A DNA stretch of 64,000 nt from JAOUEA01 sp963821925 (GTDB taxonomy: Bacteria > Actinomycetota > UBA4738 > HRBIN12), in contig CAWGFO010000007.1 in the NCBI GenBank assembly GCA_963821925.1, positions 1-64,000 of the forward strand, in the 5' to 3' direction. Shown here in pieces: positions 1-9,384 of this stretch. A program made the translations under genes and the position numbers. The notes below the pieces were generated by a model, which worked only from the letters and a program-made list of their open reading frames with translations, was not told the DNA's origin and made no database searches. The first letter of the stretch is position 1, and each line of letters begins with the position of its first letter.

Positions 1-892
1 ATGTCCGGGCGCGTATTGCTCGCCTCGAGCAACGCGAAAGGGAGACCCTCGAAGTCCGACGACAGAGCGAAGATGTCGAACGCGGCCAGCAGTCGCGGGA
101 CGTCGGTTCGGTGTCCCGACAGGGTCATTCGCCCAGGCATCAGTTGGTCCGCCAACCGTTGGGTCTCATCTCTGGCTCGCCGTCGCCGAGGATCGCCAGG
201 TGCAGGTCGGGGATGGTGTTCGTCAGGGTCGAGAGAGCCCGGATCAGCACGTCGTGTCGCTTCTGTGGTGCAAGCCGACCGACCGTCCCCACGATGTAGG
301 CCCCAGGCGGAACGCCCAAGGCTCGACGTGCGGCGTCACGCTCCAGCGGAGCTTCGAACCTTGAAGGCGGAAGCCCTGGCGGCACGACATAGATCGAGCG
401 AGGGCGAACGCGTTCGTTGATCAGCAGCGACCGATTGCGCTCCGACAGCACGATCCAAGCGTCGGGCCGGCCCCTAACGATCGAGGCGAGAAGTCGCCCC
501 TTCAGGTTGTAGTGATGCGGCAGGGCCGGGTTGTGCGCGGTCACGATCAGGACGGAGCGACGGGTCAGCGCTCCGGCCGCGATCGATGGCAGCACGACCT
601 GATTGATGTGGATGATGTCCGGCCGAAGCGCTTGCAGGTGCTTCTTCAGGGCGCGCGGCCGAGCCATGGCGTCATCCGGGATCCCGATCGGCTCCCAACC
701 GGAGTGCGGGCGCGACTCATCGATCGGCATCGATTGGGGGTGGGCGACGATTACACGCCAGCCCCGATCTTCCAGCCCGTCCGCTAGTAACAGTACGTAG
801 TCCTCGGCAGCCCCCAATATGCCGTACGGAAGCACGAACGCAACGGATCGGGTACTCCTCGCCCCTCCCTCAGCTACGTCCCGGCGCTCCAC
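1..892 (-). CDS. Glycosyltransferase family 4, frameshifted, 3' end cut by window
   Basis: GT-B glycosyltransferase that probably adds one sugar to the surface polysaccharide at the cytoplasmic membrane. The N-terminal half reads cleanly (VAFVLPYG near the start, a PDIIHINQVV strand, VGTVGRLAPQKRHD opening the donor domain). The first frame then stops at 140. In the next frame the text resumes with LSGHRTDVPRLLAAFDIF and DFEGLPFALLEA, the conserved acidic donor-binding motif of the family, and runs off the left edge. The break lies near 165-185 and is a one-base slip. Less GC-rich than the genes beyond 5 kb. Family certain; sugar and linkage cannot be told. Confidence 0.85.
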
Positions 893-998
893 TCGTTTGA
901 CCCTATATGCAGGCGGCCGTGGTCAGCCCCGCCGGACTGGTAGGCGGATTCCAGCGATGCTCGAAGGAGTGTCCTGGAGGAACGCCGCACTGGGTTCG

Positions 999-1615
999 TC
1001 ACGCGAGCTGCTTAACGCAGAACAGCTCAAATGCCAGCTTGGGCACTCTCCGTACCAGCGGCTGTGACAGGAGAGACACTCTCCACGTCACGGGATATGG
1101 ACCAAATGCGATCGCCGCATACTCCTTCCGAAGAGGCTTCCACCCGCTCACACCGATCACGCTGAAACCCTCGCGGCGCATCTCCCGAGGAGTCCACCCC
1201 GAGAGGTGTTCTTGGTAGGGGTTGTCCTCACTTGGCGGCTGATGAAGGAAGCCCGTTGGTGTGAAGATGATGACCTTCTGCCGGGCCAATTGCTCCATGT
1301 GCCGCAGGAGCATGAAGCCGTCGTCTTTTGCGAGATGCTCGATCACGTCGAGGGCGACGACAATGTCGAAGCTCTTGGGCTTAAAGACGTCAGTAACAGC
1401 CGTGACACTCGCACGCACGTGTGCATCGTGGATCCGCGTCGCTGCGCTCTTACTAAGGGATGCGGCATGCGCGTCGACTCCGACCGAGAATCGTGGTCGA
1501 TGGCTGAGGTGAGCGAGTGGCGAATTCGAACCGCAGCCAAGGTCGGCACGCTCGCTCCGGGATTGATCTCGGGCGGAGGTAGCGTCGCGGTGCTGATCTG
1601 GAGGTTGCGGAACAT
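999..1615 (-). CDS. Class I SAM-dependent methyltransferase, frameshifted near the N-terminus
   Basis: Small methyltransferase of the Methyltransf_11/23 type, common in polysaccharide clusters where it methylates a sugar or lipid intermediate. Motif I reads DLGCGSNSPL, followed by the acidic VGVD strand and FDIVVALDVIEHL. The natural N-terminus (MFRNLQIS, start codon at 1613-1615) lies in a different frame from motif I, so one base is gained or lost near 1545-1555. Stop at 999-1001. It lies in the same direction as the GT4 gene, about 105 bases upstream of it. Substrate unknown. Confidence 0.7.
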
Positions 1616-2000
1616 TCGATCGTCGATCCGGCGGATTACGCGCCACGTAGCCGAATCTGTCACCTGGTTCCCCGCTACTCGTATCCGCGCCGTGTTTGGA
1701 GCCCCAGCCGATCCGGCACCCCTTCGATCACGACTCCCGCACTTAGGCCAATCGGAAGATCGCCCTCTCAAAGGTACCGAAGTTGGATGCGGTGAGCATC
1801 CGCTAGACGCGGAACGCCAGATCCCCTTGCTCGTCACTTACTTCGCCGGACGTCCGGAGCCACTTCACGATTGGCTTGAACGTTCGATCACCCAACTCGT
1901 CGCCGCCTGACGTGACGCGTAGACTGCGGCACCTTGGTATGCGGATTCCTGAGACAACCTCAGATGAAATGGGCGCATCGCCGGCGGTGGGAGGAGCGGG
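1616..2000. other. Intergenic stretch between divergent methyltransferase and GT2 genes
   Basis: About 385 bases with no gene I can support. Open frames here are short, lack ribosome sites and show no recognisable protein. The only clear element is a Shine-Dalgarno stretch (GGGAGGAG) just before the start at 2001. It presumably carries divergent promoters; none was clear enough to place. Confidence 0.5.
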
Positions 2001-3259
2001 ATGCCGAGCGTCACGATTGGGATGCCTGTCTACAACGGTGAGCCCTACATCGAGGGGGCGGTGCGGTCACTGCTGGCCCAGACCTTCGGCGACTTCGAAC
2101 TGCTGATCTCCGACGATGGCTCGAGCGATGAGACGCCGGCCATCTGTGAGCGCCTCGTTCAACAGGACCCCCGACTGCGGATCGTGCATCACGGTCCGCA
2201 CCTCGGAATGATGGCGAACTTCCAGTACGTGCTCGACGAAGCGAGCTCGCCTCTGTTCATGTGGGCAGCTCAGGACGACTTGTGGCACCCGAGATTCATC
2301 GAGACCACCAAGGCGCTGCTCGATGCGGACCCATCAGCGATCGGAGCCATCACGGCGATCGAGGTCACCGAGGTCCTCCCTGACGGCAACACCTTCCGAG
2401 GGGTGGTCCGGCTCCCCGACCACGCAAGTCCCGATCTGCGCACACGCCTTCTGGCCGTCACAGCTGAAGGGCCAAATGCGATCTATGCGTTGTTCCGCAC
2501 TGATGAACTGCGGGCGGTGAAGGTCGACCTTCCCATCTACGGCCCAGACCGCGCCATCGTGTTTCAGCTCCTAGTTCGTGGACGGATCGCATTCGCCGAC
2601 GAGTTGCTGAGAGACCCAACCCCTCATCGGGTACGAGGCTGTCGAGTCGGACGGCCGACTCGTTCCGCGCAAGTGGACGGGAGCTACTGAGGGATACCTC
2701 CACTCGCCGAAACCGTGGCCGATGTGCCGCATCATGGTGGGTGAGGTTGCAGCCACCGAGCTGCCCTTCTTCGACAAGATGCGTATCGGGGCAGACATCG
2801 TCCTCAATCAGTGGTGGAGGACCAAACGAAACGGCTGGCTGCACGACAGTAAGTACCGGGTTCGACGCGCGATAACGCAGCACCAGTACATGCGGGCCGC
2901 GCTGCTTGCGGCCCGCCACGTGGTCTTGGCCCCTGGAGCTGTGCTCCCCGGGCGGACGGTGGAGAACCCGGGGCGTTCCCTGACCTCTGAAGGGGCTCGT
3001 CGAGCGCTGCCTGCTGGACGAGTGGCGGGAAGCCTCGGGGACGTTCGGCAGGGGCAGGCACGGCCGTTCGGGCTGCTGTGCCTACGCCGGCCTCCGAACC
3101 ACGCGGCTCCCGGGGTTCGCCCGCGAAATGGAATCAGGGCAAGAGAGACCGGTCTTAAGCCAGTGGAGGTATTCGCTATCGGAGGTACTGGACCTCAGGC
3201 TCCCCGAATGGCCTCTCCACGAGCAGCGACGGAAGTCGCGGACATTGCTGCGAAGGTAG
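2001..3259 (+). CDS. Glycosyltransferase family 2, broken by at least two frameshifts
   Basis: GT-A glycosyltransferase, inverting type. Start ATG has a strong GGGAGGAG site. The N-terminus is typical (VTIGMPVYNGEPYIEGAV, then LLISDDGSSDET for nucleotide binding, and MWAAQDDLW containing the DxD-like metal site near residue 90). The frame slips near 2615-2640; the continuation reads IGYEAVESDGRLVPRKW and then GEVAATELPFFDKMRIG up to about 2985. From there strong GC3 coding switches to the third frame and ends at the TAG at 3257-3259. That last segment (KGLVERCLLDEWREASG onward) is not recognised and could belong to another gene. Confidence 0.75.
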
Positions 3260-3307
3260 ATCTCAGGTGGCTCCCAGAGTACCCATGAGCTACCCTCCAG
3301 ATCTAAA

Positions 3308-4183
3308 TTGCGATTCCTGGGTCCACTCACGGGGGAGGCAGCTTTGGGTCACGATCAGCAGTCGCCGAACGATGCGGTCGAGCTCTATCTCGACCTGATG
3401 AAGAAGTGCTTGACGCGCCTTGCATACCCTGAGCGGTTCCAGGAACTCACACCTTCCAGCTGGATGAAGCAGGCTGTCGTGACCGCAGCCCTGCCTCTGC
3501 TAGCAAGGGCCAATTTGACGTTAGTCCACCCAGTACACGTGGACCAGGTCGCGAGGGAGACCGGAAGAGACTGGCCACCTGAGGCAGAGACCATGATCGG
3601 GCTGCGGCGACTCGACAATCTCGAGAACTGCATCGAGACGCTTGATCGCGGATGGGATTCCGGGCGACCTAATCGAAGCCGGGGTGTGGCGTGGCGGCGC
3701 TGCGATATTCATGCGCGCTGTGCTCAGGGCCTACGGGGACGACGACGAGGAGTGTCTGGGTTGCGGACTCCTTCGCGGGGTTGCCGATGCCCGATCCGGT
3801 CCACTCTGTTGACGAAGGTGACCGACATCATACCATCAGGCAATTGGCCGTCTCGCTCGAGGAGGTGCAGGCCAACTTTCGTCGGTACGGCCTTCTCGAT
3901 GATCAGGTCCGCTTCCTGAAGGGCTGGTTCAAGGACACGCTCCCTGACGCCCCGATAGATCAGTTGGCGCTCATCCGGTTGGACGGTGACATGTACGGCT
4001 CGACGATCGACGCGTTGCGGCGCTCTCTACCCGCGGCTCTCACCCGGCGGGTTCGTGGTTGTTGACGACTACTCTCTGAAGGGAGCGCGCGAGGCTGTCA
4101 CGGATTATCGGCGAGACAACCGGATCGACGATCCTCTCGAGGAGATCGACTGGACGGGCGTCTTCTGGAGCCGTAGTGACTGA
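3308..4183 (+). CDS. TylF/MycF-type sugar O-methyltransferase, frameshifted
   Basis: SAM- and magnesium-dependent O-methyltransferase of the macrocin O-methyltransferase family (TylF, PF05711), which methylates deoxysugar hydroxyls; here probably a sugar of the exported polysaccharide. Family text is spread over three frames: YLDLMKKCLTRLAYPERF, IEAGVWRGGAAIFMRAVL, VWVADSFAGLPMPDP, LIRLDGDMYGSTIDAL and GGFVVVDDYSLKGAREAV. The last two hold the metal-binding Asp residues. Slips fall near 3640, 3750 and 4030. The true start is uncertain; the earliest in-frame ATG is at 3308. It converges with the export ATPase gene, whose rebuilt stop is 25 bases away. Confidence 0.8.
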
Positions 4184-4208
4184 GTGGCGCCCAGGCCGTA
4201 AGACTGGT

Positions 4209-5496
4209 TCACGAGGCCGGGCACGTGGACACTTCCCAGTCCAACATCGGCCTGAGGGCTCCAGGCCAATCTCCGACGAAGTCACCCCTGACGCCGTTGC
4301 CGCGACTGTCGTCCACCACATGCATTGCGACCGCGTCGTCCACTCGCCACGTGGAGCTCCAGGGGCTCGCAGGGATGAGATGTTAGCGGTGACGAACACT
4401 CCGCCCTTCGGCAAGGAAGTTGCCTGGGACATCGACACCTCGCGCGAACGAGCCCCTTCCTCGGGACTGTTCTCCCACTTGGGTTGTTGGCATCCCACGT
4501 CACGAACAGGCACACGCCCTCGGCGTTGAAGAAGTGGAGGTTCACGGAGGGCCGGAAGTCCGGGTCGTCCGAGAGGTTCCAGTAGTCGACCTCGACGAAG
4601 ACCGGCTCGCGGATGTCGACCTCCGGCGCGGGCTCGCCCTGCTCGTTCACGACCCGGACGGACTTCAGCCGCACACGGTCGTCGCCGGGAGCCGATGCTG
4701 GGTCGGGCCACGTCCTCTCGGCGGCGCCGCCGCCCCGCGCCCATGTACTCCTCGACGACGCGCGGAGCCGGTGCCGTCGGCGGTGAGGTGGCCTCCGTCG
4801 AGCAGGATCACGCGGGGGCACAGCCGCAGCACCGACGGCATGCTGTGCGACACGAAGAGCACGGTCCTGCCCGGTGCCGCTGAGGTCCTCCATCTTCCCC
4901 AGGCACTTCTTCTGGAAGGCCGCGTCGCCGACCGCCAGCACCTCGTCCACCAGCAGGATCTCGGGCTCCAGGTGCGCCGCCACCGAGAACGCCAGCCGCA
5001 TGTACATGCCGCTCGAGTAGCGCTTCACGGGGGTGTCGAGGAACTGCGCGAGCCCGGAGAACTCGACGATGTCGTCGAACCGGGCGAGCACCTCGTGCCG
5101 GCGCATCCCCATGATGGCCGCCGACAGCATGATGTTCTCCCTGCCGGTCAGCTCCGGATGGAAGCCGGTGCCCACCTCCAGCAGCGAGCCCACCCGCCCG
5201 ACGATCTCGCCCCGGCCCGAGGTCGGCGGGGTGATCCGCGCCAGGATCTTCAGCATCGTGCTCTTGCCGGCCCCGTTGCGGCCGATGATCCCGACGGTCT
5301 CGCCCGCCTTGATCTCGAACGAGACGTCCTTCAGCGCCCAGAAGTCCCGTTCGGCCTGCTCGGCCTTGCGGCGGCTCCTGGTCGCGAGCCCGGTGAGGTC
5401 CTCGCGGAGCGTCCGGTACCGACCGACGCCCTGGGTCGCCCCGATGCGGTAGCGCTTGCCGATGTTCTCGGCCCGGATCGCGATCTCAGATGACAT
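4209..5496 (-). CDS. wzt: Polysaccharide export ABC transporter ATPase with C-terminal glycan-binding domain, frameshifted
   Basis: Wzt/TagH-type ATPase that powers export of an undecaprenyl-linked polysaccharide. The nucleotide-binding domain is intact: Walker A IIGRNGAGKST (about residues 70-80), signature YSSGMYMRLAFS, Walker B EILLVDEVLAVGD. Further on, the protein hops frames: LFVSHSMPSVLRLCPRVILL (H-loop), PSVNLHFFNAEGVCLFVTWD, VDVPGNFLAEG and finally GVRGDFVGDWPGALRPMLDW, ending at the TGA at 4209-4211. The last parts match a Wzt C-terminal carbohydrate-binding domain, which in known systems recognises the finished chain end. The start ATG overlaps the permease stop (ATGTCATCTGA), showing one operon. 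Confidence 0.88.
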
Positions 5497-6329
5497 CGGC
5501 GAAGAAGTGCTCGACTCGGCGGAAGTAGTACAGGCCGCTGACCAGCAGGACGACGCGTCGTGAGCGATCGAGAGCCCCACCACGCCCCAGGACGCGGCTC
5601 GTGCCCAGCAGCGCCCACCGGGCGAGGTCGATCACCCACGACATCGGGTTGAGCCCGGTCAGCCAGCGCAGGTTCTCGGGGATCGAGGTCGTCGGGTAGG
5701 CGACCGGCGTGAGGAAGAGCCACGCCTGGATCAGGAACGGCACCACGTACTGCACGTCGCGGTAGGCCACGTTCAGCGCCGACAGCCACACCCCGACGCT
5801 GAACGCGGCGAGCATCGCGGCGACCAGCACCAGCGGCAGCAGCACCGCGGTGAGCGGCGGCATGAACCCGAAGATCGCCATCAGCACGAACATCAGCACC
5901 GAGCTGATCGACGAAGTCGGGCACCCAGGTGCACACCGCCCCGGCGGGGATCACGAGCCGCGGGAAGTAGACCTTCGACACCAGGTTCTGGTTGCCGACC
6001 AGGCTGGCGCCCGAGCCCGCCGTCGCCGACGCGAACAGCGTCCACGGCACCAGCCCGACGAACGCGAAGACCGGGTAGGGGACGCCGCCGGTGGGCACGT
6101 CGGCGATCTTGCTGAACAGCAGCGTGAAGATGCCCATCATCACGAGCGGCTGCAGCACGGCCCAGGCGGCGCCCAGCACGGCCTGCTTGTAGCGCACCTT
6201 CACGTCGCGCCACGCCAGGATGTAGAGCAGCTCCCGGTAGTGCCAGAGCTCGCCCAGCTGCAGCGCCGACCACCGGCCGGGCGGCTCCAGCACGGTCCGG
6301 CGGGTGTCGTGGGTCTCGACGGCGGTCAC
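5486..6329 (-). CDS. wzm: Polysaccharide export ABC-2 permease, one frameshift
   Basis: ABC-2 type membrane subunit (Wzm/TagG) that forms the export channel with the ATPase after it. It begins at a GTG (6327-6329) overlapping the fcl stop as GTGA. Family landmarks are the ELLYILAWRDVKVRYKQ amphipathic N-terminus, QPLVMMGIFTLLFS, VGLVPWTLFASA, and, after a slip near 5905, AIFGFMPPLTAVLLPL and FLIQAWLFLTPVAYP. A single extra G in the stretch reading GTCGATCAGC would explain the break (DFVISSVLMF in the corrected frame). It ends in ADVI with its TGA inside the ATPase start. Confidence 0.88.
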
Positions 6330-7246
6330 GCGGGCGATGGTACCCACGGTCTCCAGGAAGGACCGGTACGTGCGGCCGAGCCCCTCGCGGAGGTCCACGC
6401 TCGGCCGTCCATCCGAGCCCGGCGAGCTTCGACACGTCGAGGAGCTTCCGCGGCATCCCGTCGGGCTTGCCGGTGTCGAAGACGAGCTCGCCGCTCCAGC
6501 CCACCGTCTCGGCGATCAGCTCGGCCAGCTCGCGGATCGTCACGTCGGTGCCGGTCCCGACGTTCAGGTGCTCCTCGCCCTCGTAGGCGCGGAGCGCGAA
6601 GACGGCCGCGTCGGCGAGGTCGTCGGCGTACAGGAACTCGCGCCGCGGCGTGCCGGTGCCCCAGACCTCCATCGTGGGGCTCCCCGAGACCTTGGCCTCG
6701 TGGCACCGGCGCAGGAGCGCCGCCAGCACGTGGCTGTCCGTCGGGTGGTAGTTGTCGCCCGGCCCGTACAGGTTCGTCGGCATCAGCGAGATCACGTCCA
6801 TCCCGTACTGCCGCCGGTACATCTTCGCCATCTCGAGCGCGGCGATCTTCGCGATCGCGTAGCCCTCGTTCGTCGGCTCGAGCGGGCCGGTGAGGAGCGC
6901 GTCCTCCGGGATCGGCTGGGGGGCCTCGCGCGGGTAGATGCACGAGGATCCGAGCACCACGGTCTTGGCCACCCCGGCCGCTCGGGCCGCCTCCAGCACG
7001 TTGGCGCCGATCATCAGGTTCTCGTAGAGGAACGCGCCCTGGGCGGTGCGGTTCGCCTCGATCCCGCCGACCTTGGCCGCGGCGAGGAACACGACGTCGG
7101 GCTCGGGTCCGGGCGACGAACCGCTCGGTCTCGTCCTGCCGGCGGAGGTCCACCTCGTCGGAGGTCGCCGTCACGAGCTCGCCGATCGGCTCGCGCTCCA
7201 GCCTGCGCAGCAGGGCCGAGCCGACGAGGCCGCGGTGGCCCGCCAC
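6326..7246 (-). CDS. fcl: GDP-L-fucose synthase (GDP-4-keto-6-deoxymannose epimerase/reductase), frameshifted
   Basis: Second step of GDP-fucose formation: double epimerisation and NADPH reduction of the Gmd product. The Rossmann start AGHRGLVGSALL, catalytic VLGSSCIYPREAP, and the YAIAK active-site tyrosine/lysine are clear, as is GDNYHPTDSHVLAALLRR. The frame slips near 7110 and again near 6395: the expected C-terminus LREGLGRTYRSFLETV is one frame off the TGA at 6326-6328 that overlaps the permease GTG. The start is uncertain. In-frame homology (TKVWV) extends to about 7266 without an ATG or GTG, so 7246 is the first usable codon and a CTG or an indel-hidden start is possible. Confidence 0.87.
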   Translation of the reverse strand: MAGHRGLVGSALLRRLEREPIGELVTATSDEVDLRRQDETERFVARTRARRRVPRRGQGRRDRGEPHRPGRVPLREPDDRRQRAGGGPSGRGGQDRGARILVHLPARGPPADPGGRAPHRPARADERGLRDREDRRARDGEDVPAAVRDGRDLADADEPVRAGRQLPPDGQPRAGGAPAPVPRGQGLGEPHDGGLGHRHAAARVPVRRRPRRRGRLRAPRLRGRGAPERRDRHRRDDPRAGRADRRDGGLERRARLRHRQARRDAAEAPRRVEARRARMDGRAWTSARGSAARTGPSWRPWVPSPA

Positions 7247-7268
7247 CCAGACCTTCGTGCCGGTCAGG

Positions 7269-8300
7269 TCAAACAGCGGTGGTCACCTCGCCGGCGGCGA
7301 CGCGGGCCCGTGCCTCCTCGAGACCGAGGCCCACGTTCGCGAGGTCGGCCTCGACCATCGACGTCACGAGCTCGGGGAACGACACGGTGGGCTCCCAGCC
7401 CAGCTCCGCGCGGACCCTCGACGGGTCCGCGACCAGCGACTCCACGTCGGTCGGGCGGAAGTAGCGGGGGTCGATCTCCACGAACGGCTCCCACTCCAGC
7501 CCCACGTGCGCGAAGGCCAGCTCGCAGAACTCCCTCACCGTGTGCCCCTCGCCCGTGCCGACCACGTAGTCGGTCGGCTCGTCCTGCTGCAGCATCAGGT
7601 ACATCGCCCGCACGTGGTCCTTCGCGTGGCCCCAGTCCCGCACCGGATCGAGGTTCCCCAGGTACAGGCGGTCCTGCAGGCCCGCGACGATCCGGGCCAC
7701 GGCGATGCTGATCTTGCGCGTGACGAAGGTCTCGCCCCGGCGCTCGCTCTCGTGGTTGAACAGGATGCCCGACACCGCGTACATGCCGTACGCCTCGCGG
7801 TAGTTGCGCGTGAGCCAGTACGAGTACAGCTTCGCCGCGGCGTACGGGGACCTCGGCCGGAACGGCGTCGTCTCGGATTGGGGCGGCGGGGCGTCACCGA
7901 ACATCTCGGACGTCGCCGCCTGGTACAGGCGGGTCCGGACCCCGGTCTCACGGATCGCCTCGAGGAGCCTGACCGTGCCGAGCGCGTCCACGTCGCCCGT
8001 GTACTCGGGCTGATCGAAGGAGACCATGACGTGGCTCTGCGCGCCGAGGTTGTAGATCTCGTCGGGCTCCACCGTGCGGATCACGCGGGCCAGCTGCGAT
8101 CCGTCCGTGAGGTCGCCGTGGTGGAGATGCAGCCGGACCCCGGCCTCGTGGGGATCCTGATAGAGGTGGTCGATCCGTCCGGTGTTGAACGAGGACGCCC
8201 GCCGGATGATCCCGTGCACCTCGTACCCGTTCTCCAGCAGCAGCTCCGCGAGGTAGGAGCCGTCCTGACCGGTGATGCCCGTGACGAGCGCCCGCTTCAT
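7269..8300 (-). CDS. gmd: GDP-mannose 4,6-dehydratase
   Basis: Converts GDP-D-mannose to GDP-4-keto-6-deoxymannose, the first committed step to GDP-fucose and related deoxysugars. 343 residues, intact and normal in length. NADP-binding GITGQDGSYLAELLLENG at residues 6-23, the RRASSFNT segment, NLGAQSHVMVSF, the catalytic YAAAKLYSYW and LDPVRDWGHAKD are all present. It heads a four-gene minus-strand unit gmd-fcl-wzm-wzt with overlaps or gaps of a few bases. Unlike most neighbours it has no frameshift. Confidence 0.97.
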   Translation of the reverse strand: MKRALVTGITGQDGSYLAELLLENGYEVHGIIRRASSFNTGRIDHLYQDPHEAGVRLHLHHGDLTDGSQLARVIRTVEPDEIYNLGAQSHVMVSFDQPEYTGDVDALGTVRLLEAIRETGVRTRLYQAATSEMFGDAPPPQSETTPFRPRSPYAAAKLYSYWLTRNYREAYGMYAVSGILFNHESERRGETFVTRKISIAVARIVAGLQDRLYLGNLDPVRDWGHAKDHVRAMYLMLQQDEPTDYVVGTGEGHTVREFCELAFAHVGLEWEPFVEIDPRYFRPTDVESLVADPSRVRAELGWEPTVSFPELVTSMVEADLANVGLGLEEARARVAAGEVTTAV

Positions 8301-8333
8301 GGGATCGTGGTGTCCTCTCAGGCCGGTCGGGAA

Positions 8334-8351
8334 GGTAGCCTAAGATAGCAT
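8334..8351. promoter_or_regulatory. Likely divergent promoter between gmd and the epimerase
   Basis: The 99-base gap between divergent genes holds a TAGCAT on the plus strand (8346-8351) and a TAGGCT on the minus strand (8342-8337), both of the TANNNT -10 form repeated elsewhere in the window. No clear -35 boxes. The epimerase has its own ribosome site (AAGGGGG) before 8400. Confidence 0.35.
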
Positions 8352-8399
8352 CGGCGGTTGGCCGGCCGACCGGCGCAACCGCGATGTTGAAGGGGGCCG

Positions 8400-9383
8400 A
8401 TGAACTACCTGATCACCGGGGGGGCGGGCTTCATCGGCTCGCATCTCGCCGACAGGCTCGTCGCGAGAGACGACGGGGTCGTACTGGTCGACGACCTGTC
8501 GACCGGTAGCCCGGACAACGTCCGGCACCTGGTCCACGCAGGGCAAGCCGAGCTCGTCGAGGTCTCGATCATGGACGAGGGGCTCATGCGCAAGCTCGTG
8601 GCCGATGCGGACGTGGTCGTCCATCTGGCCGCCTCGGTCGGCGTCCAGCTGATCGTGGACCACCCGTTGGCGTCGCTGCTCAACAACATCCGCGGGACCG
8701 AGGTGATCCTTGAGGCCTGCGCGGAATCGGGGACGAAGGTCCTGGTCGCCTCCACGTCCGAGATCTACGGCAAGAATGCCCACGGCCCTCTGCACGAAGA
8801 CGCGGATCGCATCCTCGGCTCGCCCTTCGTCGCCCGTTGGTCGTACAGCACCTCGAAGGCCGTCGACGAGATCCTGGCCCACGCCTTCTGGCGGGAACGA
8901 GGCACGCCGTCGATCGTCGCTCGGCTCTTCAACACCGTCGGACCGAGGCAGACAGGGGCCTACGGGATGGTCATCCCCCGGTTCGTCGGGCAAGCGCTGC
9001 GCGGGGAGCCGCTCACGGTCTACGGCACGGGAACCCAGCGCCGGTGCTTCTGCCACGTGCACGACACGGTGGCGGCGCTGATGGCGCTCCTCGATCACCC
9101 CGACGCGGTGGGGTCGGTCTTCAACGTCGGCGCGCCGAACGAGACGACGATGGAGGAGCTGGCGCGCTGCGTGATCGAGATGACGGGGTCCGCCTCGGCG
9201 ATCGTCCACGTCCCGTACGACGTCGCCTACGAGGAGGGGTTCGAGGACATGGAGCGGAGGGTTCCCGACATCTCGAGGATCGGGAACCTGACCGGCTGGG
9301 GTCCCACTCGGTCCCTCGAGGACATCCTCGACGACGTGATCGCCTACGAGCGCGCCCCAGCCCGGGGGGGTACTCGCGCCTGA
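8400..9383 (+). CDS. NAD-dependent nucleotide-sugar epimerase/dehydratase (extended SDR)
   Basis: 327-residue extended short-chain dehydrogenase, of the group of UDP-glucose 4-epimerases and UDP-sugar decarboxylases. Seen: ITGGAGFIGSHLADRL (NAD site), VVDDLSTGS-like LVDDLSTGSPDN, HLAASVGV, the STSEIYG serine strand and YSTSK (catalytic Tyr and Lys). RQTGAYGMVIPRF and GTGTQRRCFCHVHD are typical of nucleotide-sugar epimerases. Ribosome site AAGGGGG precedes the ATG. It ends one base before the WecA-type gene, so both act in the same polysaccharide pathway. The precise substrate cannot be read from sequence. Confidence 0.9.
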   Translation: MNYLITGGAGFIGSHLADRLVARDDGVVLVDDLSTGSPDNVRHLVHAGQAELVEVSIMDEGLMRKLVADADVVVHLAASVGVQLIVDHPLASLLNNIRGTEVILEACAESGTKVLVASTSEIYGKNAHGPLHEDADRILGSPFVARWSYSTSKAVDEILAHAFWRERGTPSIVARLFNTVGPRQTGAYGMVIPRFVGQALRGEPLTVYGTGTQRRCFCHVHDTVAALMALLDHPDAVGSVFNVGAPNETTMEELARCVIEMTGSASAIVHVPYDVAYEEGFEDMERRVPDISRIGNLTGWGPTRSLEDILDDVIAYERAPARGGTRA

Positions 9384-9384
9384 C

